DNA of 64,000 nt from Cycas panzhihuaensis. Its lineage: Eukaryota; Cycadophyta. The notes under the pieces were generated by a model. It worked only from the letters and a program-made list of their open reading frames with translations. It was not told the origin of the DNA and did no database searches. The position numbers and the translations under genes were made by a program. Below, piece by piece: positions 35,232-45,697 of the stretch (position 1 is its first letter; the number at the start of each line of letters is the position of its first letter). The stretch covers positions 207,521,741-207,585,740 of the forward strand of contig CM041465.1 in assembly GCA_023213395.1 (NCBI GenBank). The letters are read 5' to 3'.

Positions 35232-36964
35232 CTGCAAATTGAAACAATATAGATGTTAGGCTTAGCAAATTCCCCAGAACAAAAAGTGAAGTTTCATTAA
35301 GATTGGACAGTTCAAAAGTTGCTATTACAAAACATCTAAAAAGCATCTGAAGGGGTGTTAAAAAATATATTTGTTTCTTGTTAATTTCATTCATTTGCTA
35401 AGTATGATCTCTACTTTCATTCTTTCATTCGTGCAGTAGGTCTCCTCTTAATGTTGAAAGTGGGTAAGAAAAACATATAAAATCCACATCAAAAGAATTT
35501 TCTCAAGGTCAAGTACTCTCTCTCCTCACACTTAAAGCCAAAGTTTGTACATCACATGGAGGATGACCATTCAAGGTGGCTCAAAATGAAGCCCAGGTAT
35601 GTCTGTATCTTGATCTGGTGCTTGTAGTCCCTTTGTTACTATACCTTCTCCCTAAAGGTACCTAAAGGTTGTTAGGAGGCCAACTAGCAGTCCAGGAGAG
35701 AGGGCAATGTCTGGTCCAACATTGTGTCTTCTAAGAAATCAAAGGGCATTTTTGCGTGGTTGTAGATGTCCGTGGCTCAAAGAATGATGTAATTATAGAC
35801 CATGAACTGAGAGCCTCCTAGATACTCAAAAGTCACTTCATCTAGAGAAGAAGTCCTCGATGGAAGAGAGTGGCATATCTTTTATCAACATAGAAAATAA
35901 AGGCCAATAAAGAACCCCTCAAGGGTGTACACAAGTATTGATATCTACCCCTAACCTCATGGCATAACAGGCAAGGAAAAGTAAAATGCTCCTCTATCTC
36001 ATGCTCAAATGAGTATGCTTTGTCTTTAGAACAAAATGCTTAGTCTCAACTCTAAGTTGATGAGAACAAAACCCAAGTCATCCCATGGACAATATCAAAC
36101 CATGTTCACATATGAGGCCATAGGCATCCTAATCATCAAAACAAATCTTTGGTCATCCCATGATAAATCTCAAACCATGGGGCATATTAGACTCTATATA
36201 TCCTAGCCAATCAATGATGCCATCAATGATTTTGGAAAAGCACTGGCGTAGAAGGATAATTTAACATTAAGGCTCTCAAGTAGAGATATCTAAGTGGTCT
36301 GAAGATGTGTGTGATAAAGTTCATCCCTTATGGCCTCCTTAATATCATTCTTCAATAAATTTAGATTAGAATTATCTGGAGTGTCATAAAACAAAATTTA
36401 ACCCCTAATATAATTAATAAGAGGGTTAAAATGGTGATAAATTCTCATTTTCCAAGTGAAAAAGGTGGTACACAAGTTGGTTCACAACTTTGAACAGTTA
36501 ACACTCACCCCTCTTAACTCTTTGCTAAAAGCCCCACAAAGAGCTCTTTTGAAGAGAGAGTTTCTCTATAAATACAAGATGGCTGAGCACAAATAGGATT
36601 ATTATCTATTGACTTAGGTCGAGATGACTAAAGTTCAAAGGAGAAAATGGAGTGCAAGAGTAAGCATTAAGGAGCCATTGGAGCCATAGAGAGCTTGGAG
36701 GACCTGCAAGAGGTTAGAAGTTGCCATTGAAACCAGCCAACTCCACCAAAAGACAGTTTCTCACTTCTCACGTATACCAACGCAAGGGATGGCAGGTAAT
36801 TGGCCAAACCCCACTAGGGCAAATTAGAGAAAGCAATTTTCTAAAAATTTTCATGGTGAAAACTATTTTTGTTTTCCAAAATCTATTATTAATTGTTAAA
36901 AGTCAGAAATCTATGTGTGAGAAACTTAGAAATCATACCATCAGAGAAATCTAACATCTCCCAT
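35232..36964 (-). other. Intron or intergenic DNA upstream of the CPBP exon
   Basis: I see no further CPBP exon. Contents I can point to are a possible LINE tail (35842-36000), two copies of gtcatcccatg…caaaccatg 75 bp apart (36077 and 36152), and an isolated TATA-like tataaata at 36567-36574 in a stretch that could be an old LTR. The plus-strand open frame at 36721-36954 has no recognisable domain. Confidence 0.4.
35842..36000 (-). pseudogene. Possible LINE ORF2 C-terminal remnant
   Basis: The minus strand reads EIEEHFTFPCLLCHEVRGRY and continues with YVDKRYATLFHRG before a stop at 35842-35844. The EEHF…C…C-H-E-(I/V)RGRY pattern resembles the Cys-rich tail after the RT domain in some plant LINEs. 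It is short and alone, so the call is tentative. Confidence 0.35.
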
Positions 36965-37465
36965 GGGCTAAGCATTGTATATATGCCTTGGCTATACAAC
37001 AAAAAAGAAAAAACAAATTTTCACCATGAAACAAGTACATAGGCTCCTAACACTGACGTATGGCTATGTATACAATGTATAGACCTACCAAGCCATGCAA
37101 TAAAATCCTTAAGGCCATACAATTATGTGTACTGAGTAAATTAAAATGAGCTAGGAACAATATTGTGCACTGATTGTTCCTAGTAGAATTGGTCTACCTT
37201 TGAAACTTTTAAATTCATTATGAATAGTCAATGCTTTGTTTAATCCACGACACATATATAAATACAATTCAGGATCGATAAGAGTCAAATAGACTTGCAA
37301 CTGTCGTGGCACTTGTCACACATTCATTGAAGGAAATATGTAACTTCCATAGGCACTTGTCGTCCATCGAGTGATGATTTTTCTAGCTCACCAATCTCAC
37401 CCTAAGGACATATTAAGACCTGAAACATTAAGTTATGGCCCTAACACTGTAAACATTAATTCTAA
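36965..37465 (-). repeat. Copia-0 3' LTR (inner edge clear, outer edge uncertain)
   Basis: On the minus strand a purine tract (37466-37477) is followed by TTAGAATTAATGTTTAC, similar to the LTR starts of Copia-1 and Copia-2, although the terminal TG has been lost. The partner LTR is outside the window, so the far edge near 36965 is a guess. Confidence 0.5.
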
Positions 37466-37477
37466 CCCTCCCCCTTT
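37466..37477 (-). other. Polypurine tract of Copia-0
   Basis: The minus strand reads AAAGGGGGAGGG, a well-preserved copia plus-strand primer site next to the LTR. Confidence 0.75.
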
Positions 37478-37620
37478 ATGTTTACATCATTAACTTTTAC
37501 ACCAATAGAAAATCTAAATTTTCTGAATTTGTTTTGAGATAAAGGTTTGGTGAACATGTCTGCCAATTGCTCTTCAATAAGCTTGTATATTAGCTCAATC
37601 TCTCCATTCTAGATCTGTGC
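37478..37620 (-). pseudogene. Copia-0 RNase H end (distal part)
   Basis: The minus strand reads YKLIEEQLADMFTKPLSQ and then KFRKF, the usual C-terminus of a copia polyprotein. It joins in frame with the coding at 43979-44335 when Gypsy-B and one TSD copy are removed. It contains one stop near the junction. Confidence 0.85.
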
Positions 37621-38516
37621 TGTTGACTTAGCTATCTCCTTACTAAGATTGGTACACTTGTCAAGTACTCACTAGTAGTCTAGTTTAGGATACAGTCAAC
37701 ATGCTTCATACACTTAGATCATCACAGATTTATTCATAATTCCATACAATAAGGTCACATATTACACACAACAGTACAATACAAAGCAAATATTCATCAT
37801 TCAATCCTCATAGAACACATAGAATCATCATTTTCCATGTAACTCTTTCTTTATTAAGCAATAAGTCTTTATACAACAAGTGCTGGAATGTATTCCCTAT
37901 ACATTCCAGCCGTATACACTGATTCTGCCATATACATTCCTAGAAGGTATGCATCTCACAGACACGCTCTGTCATCTTTGAATATACGTCTTGCCTCTTT
38001 GTACCACCATGTGTTTTGAATGCTCAGCTCTCACCCTTGAGAGTATATGATAGGATTGAATCTCTCGACTCTCACTACTGGAATGATCCTCGAAGCATCA
38101 TTAGATATGTCCCTCTGATGCCTTTTGGGTGAAAGGTTATGACCCAAAGTCATAACCATACATTTTTGTTACCAAGGTACCCTTTCACTTTAACACATGA
38201 TTAAGTCTCCTTAATGGTGTCTTTTCTGATCCGTACGTTCGTACGTACATCCTTTTGGGCTAACATCATCATTTCAGGGTGCCTCTAGGTTAGATCTATC
38301 CATATGTACCTTGTTGTCTACTAGCATACCGAAAACAGTACGCACCGTATAATGCATACCAAAAAGGTATGTATTTGTCATACATACCTAGATTGCATGT
38401 TTTCCACCTTTTTCCACTATGCGTACCTTCGTACGGTCCATACCTTCATTCCTCTCGTTAATACGAGCCTGTATTTTGTCTTCCTCAAAGTTTAAGTGCC
38501 AAAATATACCCCAACA
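37621..38516 (-). repeat. Gypsy-B 3' LTR
   Basis: This is 896 bp, starting TGTTGGGGTATATTTTGG on the minus strand and ending TCAACA. It aligns from end to end with 43089-43978. Between 38230 and 38445 it holds a cluster of short, partly palindromic GTACG-containing motifs that the partner LTR also has. Confidence 0.93.
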
Positions 38517-39274
38517 TCTATCCCAGGTCAACAAGATTGGGTTGAGCATCCTTGTTTCATCAAAATTTCAAAAAATTTGGGGTATCCTTCCTCCTCTCTG
38601 TTTTAAGGTTGCCCCTGCTGCCTCTACTCTACTGTTGGTTCTCGTGTAGCTAGAATTTCTTCGTTGATTTAAGTGAGGGTTGCTATTATGGCATCTTTCT
38701 CTTTAATCTTACTCTTGGAGGGCAGCTATTTCTGCCTTATATCCTTTCTCCATTTCCTTAATTAATTGGAGATTTTTCCTCGGTTTGGGTTGGTTGTGAC
38801 GATGTCTCCCATGTTTCCATTGCAGGGGGAAACTTCGTCCATTCCTCGAGGGAGAGTTCTGCTTCAAATTCTTCCTCGAGTTTGCCCTCATCCTGTCTCC
38901 TCTTAGCACTTCCTTGTATTGCTTGTTTGGTACGGTGTGGAATAGGAGTTCCTTTTTTGGTATGTATAATGTATTTGATAGGCACGTACACAGAATATTT
39001 GATTTTTTTTTCTTTTTTTTAATGCCTTTTCCTTGTTTTGTTCAACTTTCTCTTGATTTTTCATATGACAATATATCTTTCCTCCATGCTTTACCATATT
39101 GCTTATTTATATGATATGAGTTACGGTTGTTTTCTTTGTTTTTTTATTTTTTTGTATTTTTTATTACATACCGAATTGAATCACATTCTAGTATCAAGGC
39201 AATCTAATTTGCCTCAACTTCACGCAATACGACATGGTACAACCAGCTAATTCGACTAGTAGATTTTTCACTCC
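38517..39274 (-). other. Gypsy-B 3' untranslated region
   Basis: This lies between the integrase stop and the 3' LTR. Minus-strand frames at 38709-38909 and 38758-38991 are Glu/Lys/Arg-rich and overlap in two frames. They may be an old coding extension after pol, but I see no domain. No clear purine tract adjoins the LTR: the minus strand reads CCTGGGATAGA before its start. Confidence 0.5.
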
Positions 39275-39808
39275 CTAGATGTGATAGGGTTTAAGTTTAT
39301 TGCCCTTGACCATTTCATGCAATAGTTGGCCTAATAGTTTCTTCAACTGGATAGTGCCATTCTTGTACACCACCTCAATCATATATGGGCCTTTCCAATG
39401 CATCTTCAATTCTCCCTGGGGTGTTTGGGATTTGTTGTCGAATTGCCATACTTGATCACCCTTGTTGAAATATGATGTCTTGTCGTGGCAGTTGTGCCTT
39501 GTCTTTTTTCGCCTTTTCCTTGGTGTGGTATGCTTTGTTGATTTCTTCTTATGATCTCTTAATTGATCTTTGTTTATTATTTCTTCTCCCAACCAATGTT
39601 TCATACAATGTATTAAGTGGGTAGTTCCATATAGTTGTTCTCCATAAAAGGGCTCCACATAATCTTCAATGTATTTTTCATGATTTCTCTCTTCTGGCAT
39701 GGGAATTTTGTTTTCTAGACCGAAATCTCTAGGGATACTCTCAGCAAGTTCCTTTTCTTCTTCCTCAAATTTGGTGCCGATAGTTGAAAAGGACCTTCTG
39801 CTGGGCAA
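39275..39808 (-). pseudogene. Gypsy-B integrase C-terminal domain
   Basis: This is a 177-codon frame. Its C-terminal half contains FNKGDQVWQFDNKSQTP, then GELKMHWKGPYMIEVVYKNG and LKKLLG, a GPY/F-type module of gypsy integrase that binds DNA or chromatin. The N-terminal part holds YGEQLYGTTHLIHCMKHWLG, normally found after the integrase core. The preceding frame (39817-40587) ends just upstream in another frame, so a protease tail is joined almost directly to this integrase end. About 2.5 kb of normal pol coding is missing at that place. Confidence 0.85.
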
Positions 39809-39816
39809 GTGTACCT

Positions 39817-40780
39817 CTAAAGAAGATGAGGAAGGCTCGTTACTTCCTTCCTCAGGGGTGGGGAAGGGCAGTCTACCTCAAGACCCACACCAGAGGTAGA
39901 GGGAAGGTTAGGGCTAGAGAGGGTTGGGGTATCAGGAGGTGAATTAGAGTAAGGGTTTAGGTTAAAAGGGAGATTTGGGTTTGGTTCTATGTTTTTTATG
40001 TTATTATTAATACTCGTACAATCAACAGATTTAGATTTAATATCAACGTCCTCAATTACATTATGAGAAAGTAGGTTACACCTATAGGATGAGGGGTTGA
40101 CTTCATATGCGTCCTGTAGCCAATAATCCATGAGTTTCATTCTATTTGCATCATCAGAAGAGTTGTAGATTTCTTCGAAGTAGGTTGGTTCTGCCTCTTG
40201 AAGGTTGATCATCTTGGTTGGTTCTTTGGCCGTATGGTATAGATTCCCTTCATCAAACGAAGTTGTTGTTTCTTCACTGGCAATGGTCATGCTTGAATCG
40301 TCATCTGGTATTACTTTAATCGAGTTCTTTCCCAACATCAGAAGTACCACTTCATTTCCTCCATTTGACAATGTGAAGGTTACGTCTCTCCAACTTTGGA
40401 GACGCCATGTTTTGTACAACCAAGGTCTCCCCAATAAGGCCGAATATTCCACAATCGTGAAATCAATTCTGACGGCAATCCCTGCCACATCTGCCTTGAC
40501 GTTGGCGAGTTTCTCCACGGGTCTTACCAACAATTCATTTGCCAACTTTAACGAATAAATAGTTGCTTCCAGCTTTGGGATCCCCAAACTTCCACCATGT
40601 CGAGGTTGATAATATGTTCACAGCAGCTCATCCATCCATGATTACCCTTGAGAAATTTTCTACCAACACAATGATTGTTACCATTGGGTCCATGTCGAAG
40701 AATGGCATTACTTTCTTTAAACTCTTGGTAATTTCTTGTCATTGTAGTATTCCTCCTTTGATCCAATCTATTACTTGACA
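39817..40780 (-). pseudogene. Gypsy-B protease-like region and acidic linker
   Basis: Around 40575-40690 the minus strand reads VIMDG…AAVNIL, where aspartic proteases of gypsy elements have (I/L)DGGS-x-VNIL. The active D-G pair is visible, but the following residue is not standard. Further on, LLGRPWLYKTW near 40420-40450 is the conserved C-terminal protease block. A long acidic, Ser/Pro/Asn-rich stretch follows to 39817. The catalytic function is doubtful and at least one stop lies between the two blocks. RT coding should follow but does not. Confidence 0.7.
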
Positions 40781-40999
40781 TAAGGGGATTGTTAATTGCA
40801 ATTGTTTAACCAGGTTTTCCATTAACAACAACATCCGTGGAATATCTTCTACCAGTAACCCCTTAAACAATTCCTCCATTTGTACCATTTGAGGTTGTGT
40901 TTTTTGTTTCTCCAATACTTTCTCTTTCTCCTTTTATCTATTTTTTCTTACGTATACATGTTTAGTTTCTAGTTTGACCATTGGTAGCATGGTCTCAGT

Positions 41000-42947
41000 C
41001 TGAGCTAATTCTTCTAATACTTGCTTCCCTTGTCTGAATCGGTTTATCTCAGTTTGTGGGTTTGGGTACCCATCATCCATGTTCTCTTTTTGCTTCTTTT
41101 GGAGTTTCACATTTTTTCTATTCTCCGAAATGATAGTCATCAGATTGGTTGCTTTCGCTTTCCCTTTGCAATCTTCCATTCTATGCTCCCTTGGCCCACA
41201 ATTGTTGCATACAAACAGTTTGTGTTCGTACTCATGTTTAATTAGGCATTCTGATTTCCAATGGCCGAATTGTAGACATATCAGACATCTCCCCATTGGT
41301 TGCCTCTTCTTTGAGGATTCCTACGTACTCCTCATTGTGTATATATTCCGAGGTGGGTTGCCTCCTCTTCCCCTACCTCATCCTCTATAAGCTCTTCCTC
41401 TAGGATTGTAAAAACAATCCTTGATTGTGTGACTATCCATATCATATATGTGGCACCATTTATCCCTTTGGTGCATTGCACTATTTTCGGATTAATTTCA
41501 CATTCCTTAGTTGTGTGTGAACTTTCTTCGTAGATATGGCACCATTTCTCAACTTTAAACTCTCAGTCCTCATTTTTTCTTTGCGACTTCCTCCTCTTTG
41601 ATATTTCTCATCTTAAGTCTTGCTACTTCCCTTCTCAGAGCTTCCACTTCTGACTCTTCTTCTAAGATTCCCACCTGACAGAATGGTCGGTTATGCTGGT
41701 TTTGCTTTATTTCCCTTATTTCTTCTTGTAATCTTAGTAGAAGGGGATCGTGCCCTTCGACTTGGGCATCCATCTATACTTCAAAATCCAATGCCAACTC
41801 CTAGGTGTTTTTAAACGATTTCAGTGGATATGCATGCATCATAGATCTTAACTTTTCATTTAACCCTCTAACAAAATAATTCTTCATGTTGTGATCTATC
41901 ATTGTTTCATTGATCATATTCGCAATAATGATTTTCATATAGCTGATATAAGTTAGTACTGATTTGCCCAGTCTCTGCTTTATTTCCCTTAGGGCAATTT
42001 CCACAGCTTCGTTGCTTCAGAATTTCTAAAACCTTTCCTCAAAGGACTTCTTTATATTGGCCCATGTTTCTTTCTTATTCAATTCTTTGTACCATGCCAA
42101 TGGTACTCCCCTTAGTGTGCAAGTAAATCTTGCCTTTATTTCATCCTCATCTATGATTTTCTTTACATAGATCAAGTTGTGGAACAAATATACATGCTCT
42201 GCTACATCTGAGGTGTCATTGAAGATCAATTTACCAAAATTCACAAGTCGTCCATTACGGGTGGCGTGACCGTGTCCCACCCAGTGGTGATCCTTCTCCT
42301 CTTACCTCCTCAAAGGATTCTACTTCTTCTCCACCCTTCACTTTAGGTGGTGTATGTGGAGTGCTTAATACAATGCTATCCCTTCCAAATAGGGGATTCT
42401 TGAATGGCGTCTTTAGATGTATAGGCTCCGACACACTTGACACTTGTACTGTCAATGGTGTGACCATTATATACAATTGCTCAGACCCCTTGTCTAACGA
42501 ATCCTCAAGCAGTTGCCTTGTTAATTTATTTTCCCAATATGTCGAGGGACCTTCCTCTGCCTTCTTCTTGTTATCACTTAGGTCCTTCGGGGTATCATCC
42601 ACAGGTGTATTCTCCTCCTTCCTTAGGGCGTCGTTATGTTCCTCATTTACTTTTGGTTTTTCCTCCTTCTTTGGGCTCAAAAGGTCATACTTGATTGGGG
42701 CAGGCGTTAATACCATTTGCTCGCCATTGTTTCCCTCCCCTTGCTCTTGAGGTATCTAGGCTCCACTTGCCTCAGATTCTTCAATGGATTGTCCCTAAGT
42801 CTCATTATTATGCAAATTTAATCTTTTTGCCCTTCTCAATTTGGACTCCTTTGGCCATCGTAATGCTCTCTGTCTGCTTGTTTCTTTCCCCTTAGGTGAA
42901 GTATCCTTTTGTGGCTCTCCCGCCTTCGAAGGCCTCTTAGGTGGCAT
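41000..42947 (-). pseudogene. Gypsy-B gag with four zinc-knuckle-like motifs, broken
   Basis: The start MPPKRPSKAGEPQKD lies at 42947, about 140 bp inside the 5' LTR. A basic, then Glu/Pro-rich N-terminus reaches 42255. The capsid core near 42030-42200 has LIYVKKIIDEDEIKARFTCT, then RGVPLAWYKEL and WANIKKSFEERF, a standard gag pattern. Then come a Gln/Arg/Glu coiled segment (41570-41780) and four Cys/His motifs: 41502-41545, 41413-41457, 41246-41288 and 41168-41212. The last two are complete CX2CX4HX4C, and in the first two the second Cys is Tyr. Several stops split the frame. Gag would assemble particles and bind RNA. Confidence 0.8.
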
Positions 42948-43074
42948 TGGAAGGTCCCCTGGCTGTCGGAGGCTTAGTTACAACCCACCATCACGACGAC
43001 GACCAGGGTCCTTTGTCCTTTGAATAGTCTCCTCTTATGAAACTCTTGGCCCTAGTCCCTTCTTAATGGATGTA

Positions 43075-43086
43075 GGCAACGGAACC
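43075..43086 (-). other. Gypsy-B primer binding site (tRNA-Asp-like)
   Basis: The minus strand reads GGTTCCGTTGCC close to the LTR edge. It resembles GGCGCCGTTGCC, complementary to the 3' end of plant tRNA-Asp, with two mismatches. Other LTR elements here use initiator-Met sites. The match is partial, so this is a moderate call. Confidence 0.6.
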
Positions 43087-43088
43087 TA

Positions 43089-43978
43089 TATTGACTTAGC
43101 TATCTCCCTACTGAGATTGGTACACTTGTCAAGGAATCACTAGTAGTCTAGTTTAGGATACAGTCAACATGCTTCATACACTTAGATCATCACAGATTTA
43201 TTCACAATTCCATACAATAAGGTCATACACACAACAGTACAGTACACAACAAATATTCATCATTCAAACCTCATAGAACACATAGAATCATCATTTTCCA
43301 CATAACTCTTTCTTTATTAAGCAATAAGTCTTTATATAACAGGTGTTGGAATGTATTCCCTATACATTCCAGCTATATACAGTAATCCTGTCATATACAT
43401 TCCCAGAAGGTATGCATCTCCTATACACTGCTCTGTACCGCTGAATATACGTGCTGGCTACCATACCACCATGTGTCTTGAATGCTCGGCTCTCACCCTT
43501 GAGAGTATACCATAGGATTGAATCATTCGTCTCTCACCACTGGAATGATCCTCAAAGCATAATTAAATATATCCCTTTGATGCCTTTTGGGTGAAAGGTT
43601 ATGACCCAAAGTCATAACCATACCTTTTTGTCACCAAGGTACCTTTTCACTTTAACACATGATTGAGTCTCCTTAATAGTGTCTTTTCTGATCCATACGT
43701 CTGTACGTACGTCCTTTTGGGCTGATGTCATCATTTTTGGGTGGCTTTGGGTTAGATCTGTCCATATGTACCTTGTTGTCTATTAGCGTATCGTAAATGG
43801 TACGCACCCTGTAATGCGTACCAAAAAGGTACGTACCTGTCATACATACCCAGATTGCATGTTTTCCACCTTTTTCCACTGTGCGTACCTCCGTACGGTC
43901 GGTACCTTCATTCCTCTAGTCAATACAAGCCTGTATTTCGTCTTCCTCAAAGTCTATGTGCCAAAATATACCCCAATA
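43089..43978 (-). repeat. Gypsy-B 5' LTR
   Basis: This is 890 bp, the partner of 37621-38516, followed on its outer side by TGTGC. The terminal TGTTG has decayed to TATTG. It has the same GTACG-rich cluster at about 43690-43905. Two open frames at the outer end (43814-43996 and 43855-44097) are not genes. Confidence 0.92.
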
Positions 43979-44335
43979 TGTGCCCTAATAAAATGATGGT
44001 TCATTTCAATATGTTTGGTGCAAACATGGAACACGAGATTCTTAGCAATCTTCACTACATTGTGATTATCGCAATACAAATTTTTGCCTCCTCCTAATGA
44101 AGACCTTAACCACAAAGAACTTATTTCAACTAAATGGCTTCCAATGTTGTTGTAGCTATAGCTTCTCATTCTACCTCAGTTGATTAAAGTGCAATATTCA
44201 GTTGCTTCTTTCTACTCCAAGTGACTGTAACAAATCCCAAATTGCAACAATATCTTGAAGTGGACTTTCTACTATCAACACATCTAACCCAATTAGAATT
44301 TGAATATCCCTCTAACCTAAAATTGTTGTTTTGGG
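43979..44335 (-). pseudogene. Copia-0 RNase H (proximal part)
   Basis: The minus strand reads SSLGGGKNLYCDNHNVVKIAKN, then VFHVCTKHIEMNHHFIRA up to the Gypsy-B edge. It continues at 37620 with the remaining RNase H. The reading agrees with copia RNase H blocks (YCDNQSAIKIAKNP, TKHIE). On the other side it is cut at 44336 by the Copia-2 LTR, so the rest of Copia-0 lies beyond the window. Confidence 0.85.
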
Positions 44336-44667
44336 TGTTAGATATTAATGTTTATTTTGTGGTTCATAACCTTGTGTTATGGACTTCCCTTTAATTTTTG
44401 TATTATATTAGTTTCGGATTATGGAGATCACAACTCTCACCTTATATGTGTCGAGACAAATAGGACTATTATTTTGTTCATTATTGTATATAGTACATAT
44501 AGGTCATTTGTAATAGGCAGTGAGTGAGAAGTAAGGATTATTGAGTCACTTGTGTAATGTGAGACATTATTGAATAGAAATTTTATCAAAATTTTTAGAA
44601 TCAATTTCTAATGTTTTGACAGTTAATCCTATCACTTATTGCCTCCATTGCATGTTTTACTGCAACA
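44336..44667 (+). repeat. Copia-2 5' LTR
   Basis: This starts TGTTAGATATTAATG and ends GCAACA at 44667. It is 332 bp, the same length as the Copia-1 5' LTR, and shows the same order of short blocks (ATTAATGTTTAT, then GTTATGGACTTCCCTTTAA), although the body is diverged. Confidence 0.8.
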
Positions 44668-44670
44668 TCT

Positions 44671-44682
44671 TGGTATCAGGGC
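44671..44682 (+). other. Copia-2 primer binding site (initiator Met tRNA)
   Basis: TGGTATCAGGGC lies three bases after the LTR, 11 of 12 matches to the plant initiator-Met site. Confidence 0.85.
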
Positions 44683-45129
44683 AACTCATAGTGCATTATC
44701 AACTATAATTGTTGTTAGTGTACTAGCTCTAATTGTGGCTTAAGATTCATATATTTGACATGCATCAAATTCTGTTTTTTAGCTTGGTTTTTCAGTCATT
44801 TAAGGCAGATTTAACATGTATGTTATATAGACTTAATTGCAAGTAGTTGGAAACTAATATGTAGGCCTGAAGAAGACATGCAACAAGAAATATGTGCATG
44901 CAAGTAGTCAGACACTAATTAGTAGGCTTGTTGAGACATGCAACAAAACATATATGACATGCAAGTAGAAAAATTTACATGAAAGGCGGAAAATGTCACA
45001 TGCAAGTAGAAATCAATCCTTGAAGACAATAAAAGTTGAAGACCTTCATTCTAATATCCTCTCATTAATGATTTAATTAAGGTGTTTATAGATGAATGGT
45101 TGTTATTGCTAAATCAAGCTAATGTTAAA
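44683..45129 (+). other. Copia-2 leader, first part
   Basis: This is non-coding leader. It contains a threefold imperfect repeat around the words acatgcaa and catgcaagtag (near 44875, 44935 and 44960, spaced 25-60 bp). It ends in ttaaa, the left target duplication of the TRIM. The leader resumes at 45441-45692 and 51822-53186. Confidence 0.55.
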
Positions 45130-45435
45130 TGTAATGAACAGTTACACCAAAACCTCAAGGTGTCAGTAGAGAGGGCCCCCCACCAAGTATTCCATTACCT
45201 CCCCCCATTTCAAACGGGCTATCCTTGCCTAACCCTGCTTTCACTGACATTCATGTACCTCACAGGGCCTGCCTACGACGACGTTTTGTGCATCAGTGAC
45301 GTTTAGCGCATCACCCCACTGCTCTCATAAGTGATGTTGCCCCCACGAGATTCGAGCCCGGGTCTTGGCTCTAATACCACTTGTAACGAACCGTTACACC
45401 AAAAGCTCGAGGTTTTGGTGTAATGGTTTGTTACA
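45130..45435 (-). mobile_element. TRIM/SMART-like miniature LTR retroelement
   Basis: This is a 306-bp unit between two exact ttaaa duplications (45125-45129, 45436-45440). It begins and ends with copies of a short terminal repeat: 45130-45160 resembles 45382-45412. Next to the right repeat, the minus strand has TGGTATTAGAGC (complement at 45368-45379), an initiator-Met primer site. Next to the left repeat it has a G-rich purine tract (about 45168-45183). With no coding capacity, this is the layout of a terminal-repeat retrotransposon in miniature. The right repeat (45382-45435) is a near-perfect palindrome with 23-bp arms. Confidence 0.8.
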
Positions 45436-45440
45436 TTAAA

Positions 45441-45692
45441 TAATGCTCTCTATTGGTGATTATAGTGTAGTAATCTCTGTTTGTCCTAGTCATTAGACTA
45501 TTTATTGTGCTTTGTTGGTCATTGATAAACAACACTACTAGAAGGTGATCATCACAAAGTATTAAAAATAGAGGTTAAAATGATTTTTTAACCTTTAAAG
45601 GTAACTCTCTATTAGAAAGGAAATATCCATTTGGAATATTCCATATTATATAACATTTGGCTTTGAAACTATATAAAAATAAAAAATTGGAG
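45441..45692 (+). other. Copia-2 leader, middle part
   Basis: This is non-coding leader between the TRIM and Copia-A. I see nothing else in it. Confidence 0.5.
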
Positions 45693-45697
45693 GTCAG

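Larger units (their letters stand above)
37621..43978 (-). mobile_element. Gypsy-B: Ty3/gypsy element lacking RT, RNase H and integrase core
   Basis: LTRs of 896 and 890 bp bound 4.57 kb of internal DNA. The exact duplication TGTGC lies at 37616-37620 and 43979-43983. The insertion splits Copia-0 RNase H. On the minus strand the order is 5' LTR, a tRNA-Asp-like primer site, gag (from 42947) with four zinc-knuckle-like motifs, a protease-like region, and then directly the C-terminal part of integrase with the GPY-type motif (39275-39808). No RT, RNase H, integrase HHCC or DDE core is present. The reading frame is broken by stops. It is a deletion derivative, or a member of a non-autonomous family that keeps gag and both LTRs. 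Confidence 0.92.

Noticed and set aside
36382-36960. Possible solo LTR (starts tgtcataaaac, TATA-like tataaata at 36567)
   Set aside because: There is no matching flanking duplication, no defined end and no second copy in the window.
45340-45382. tRNA-like sequence (gattcgagcccgggtc followed by ctaatacca)
   Set aside because: This is the primer-site side of the TRIM, complementary to initiator Met tRNA. No cloverleaf can be completed, so it is not a tRNA gene.
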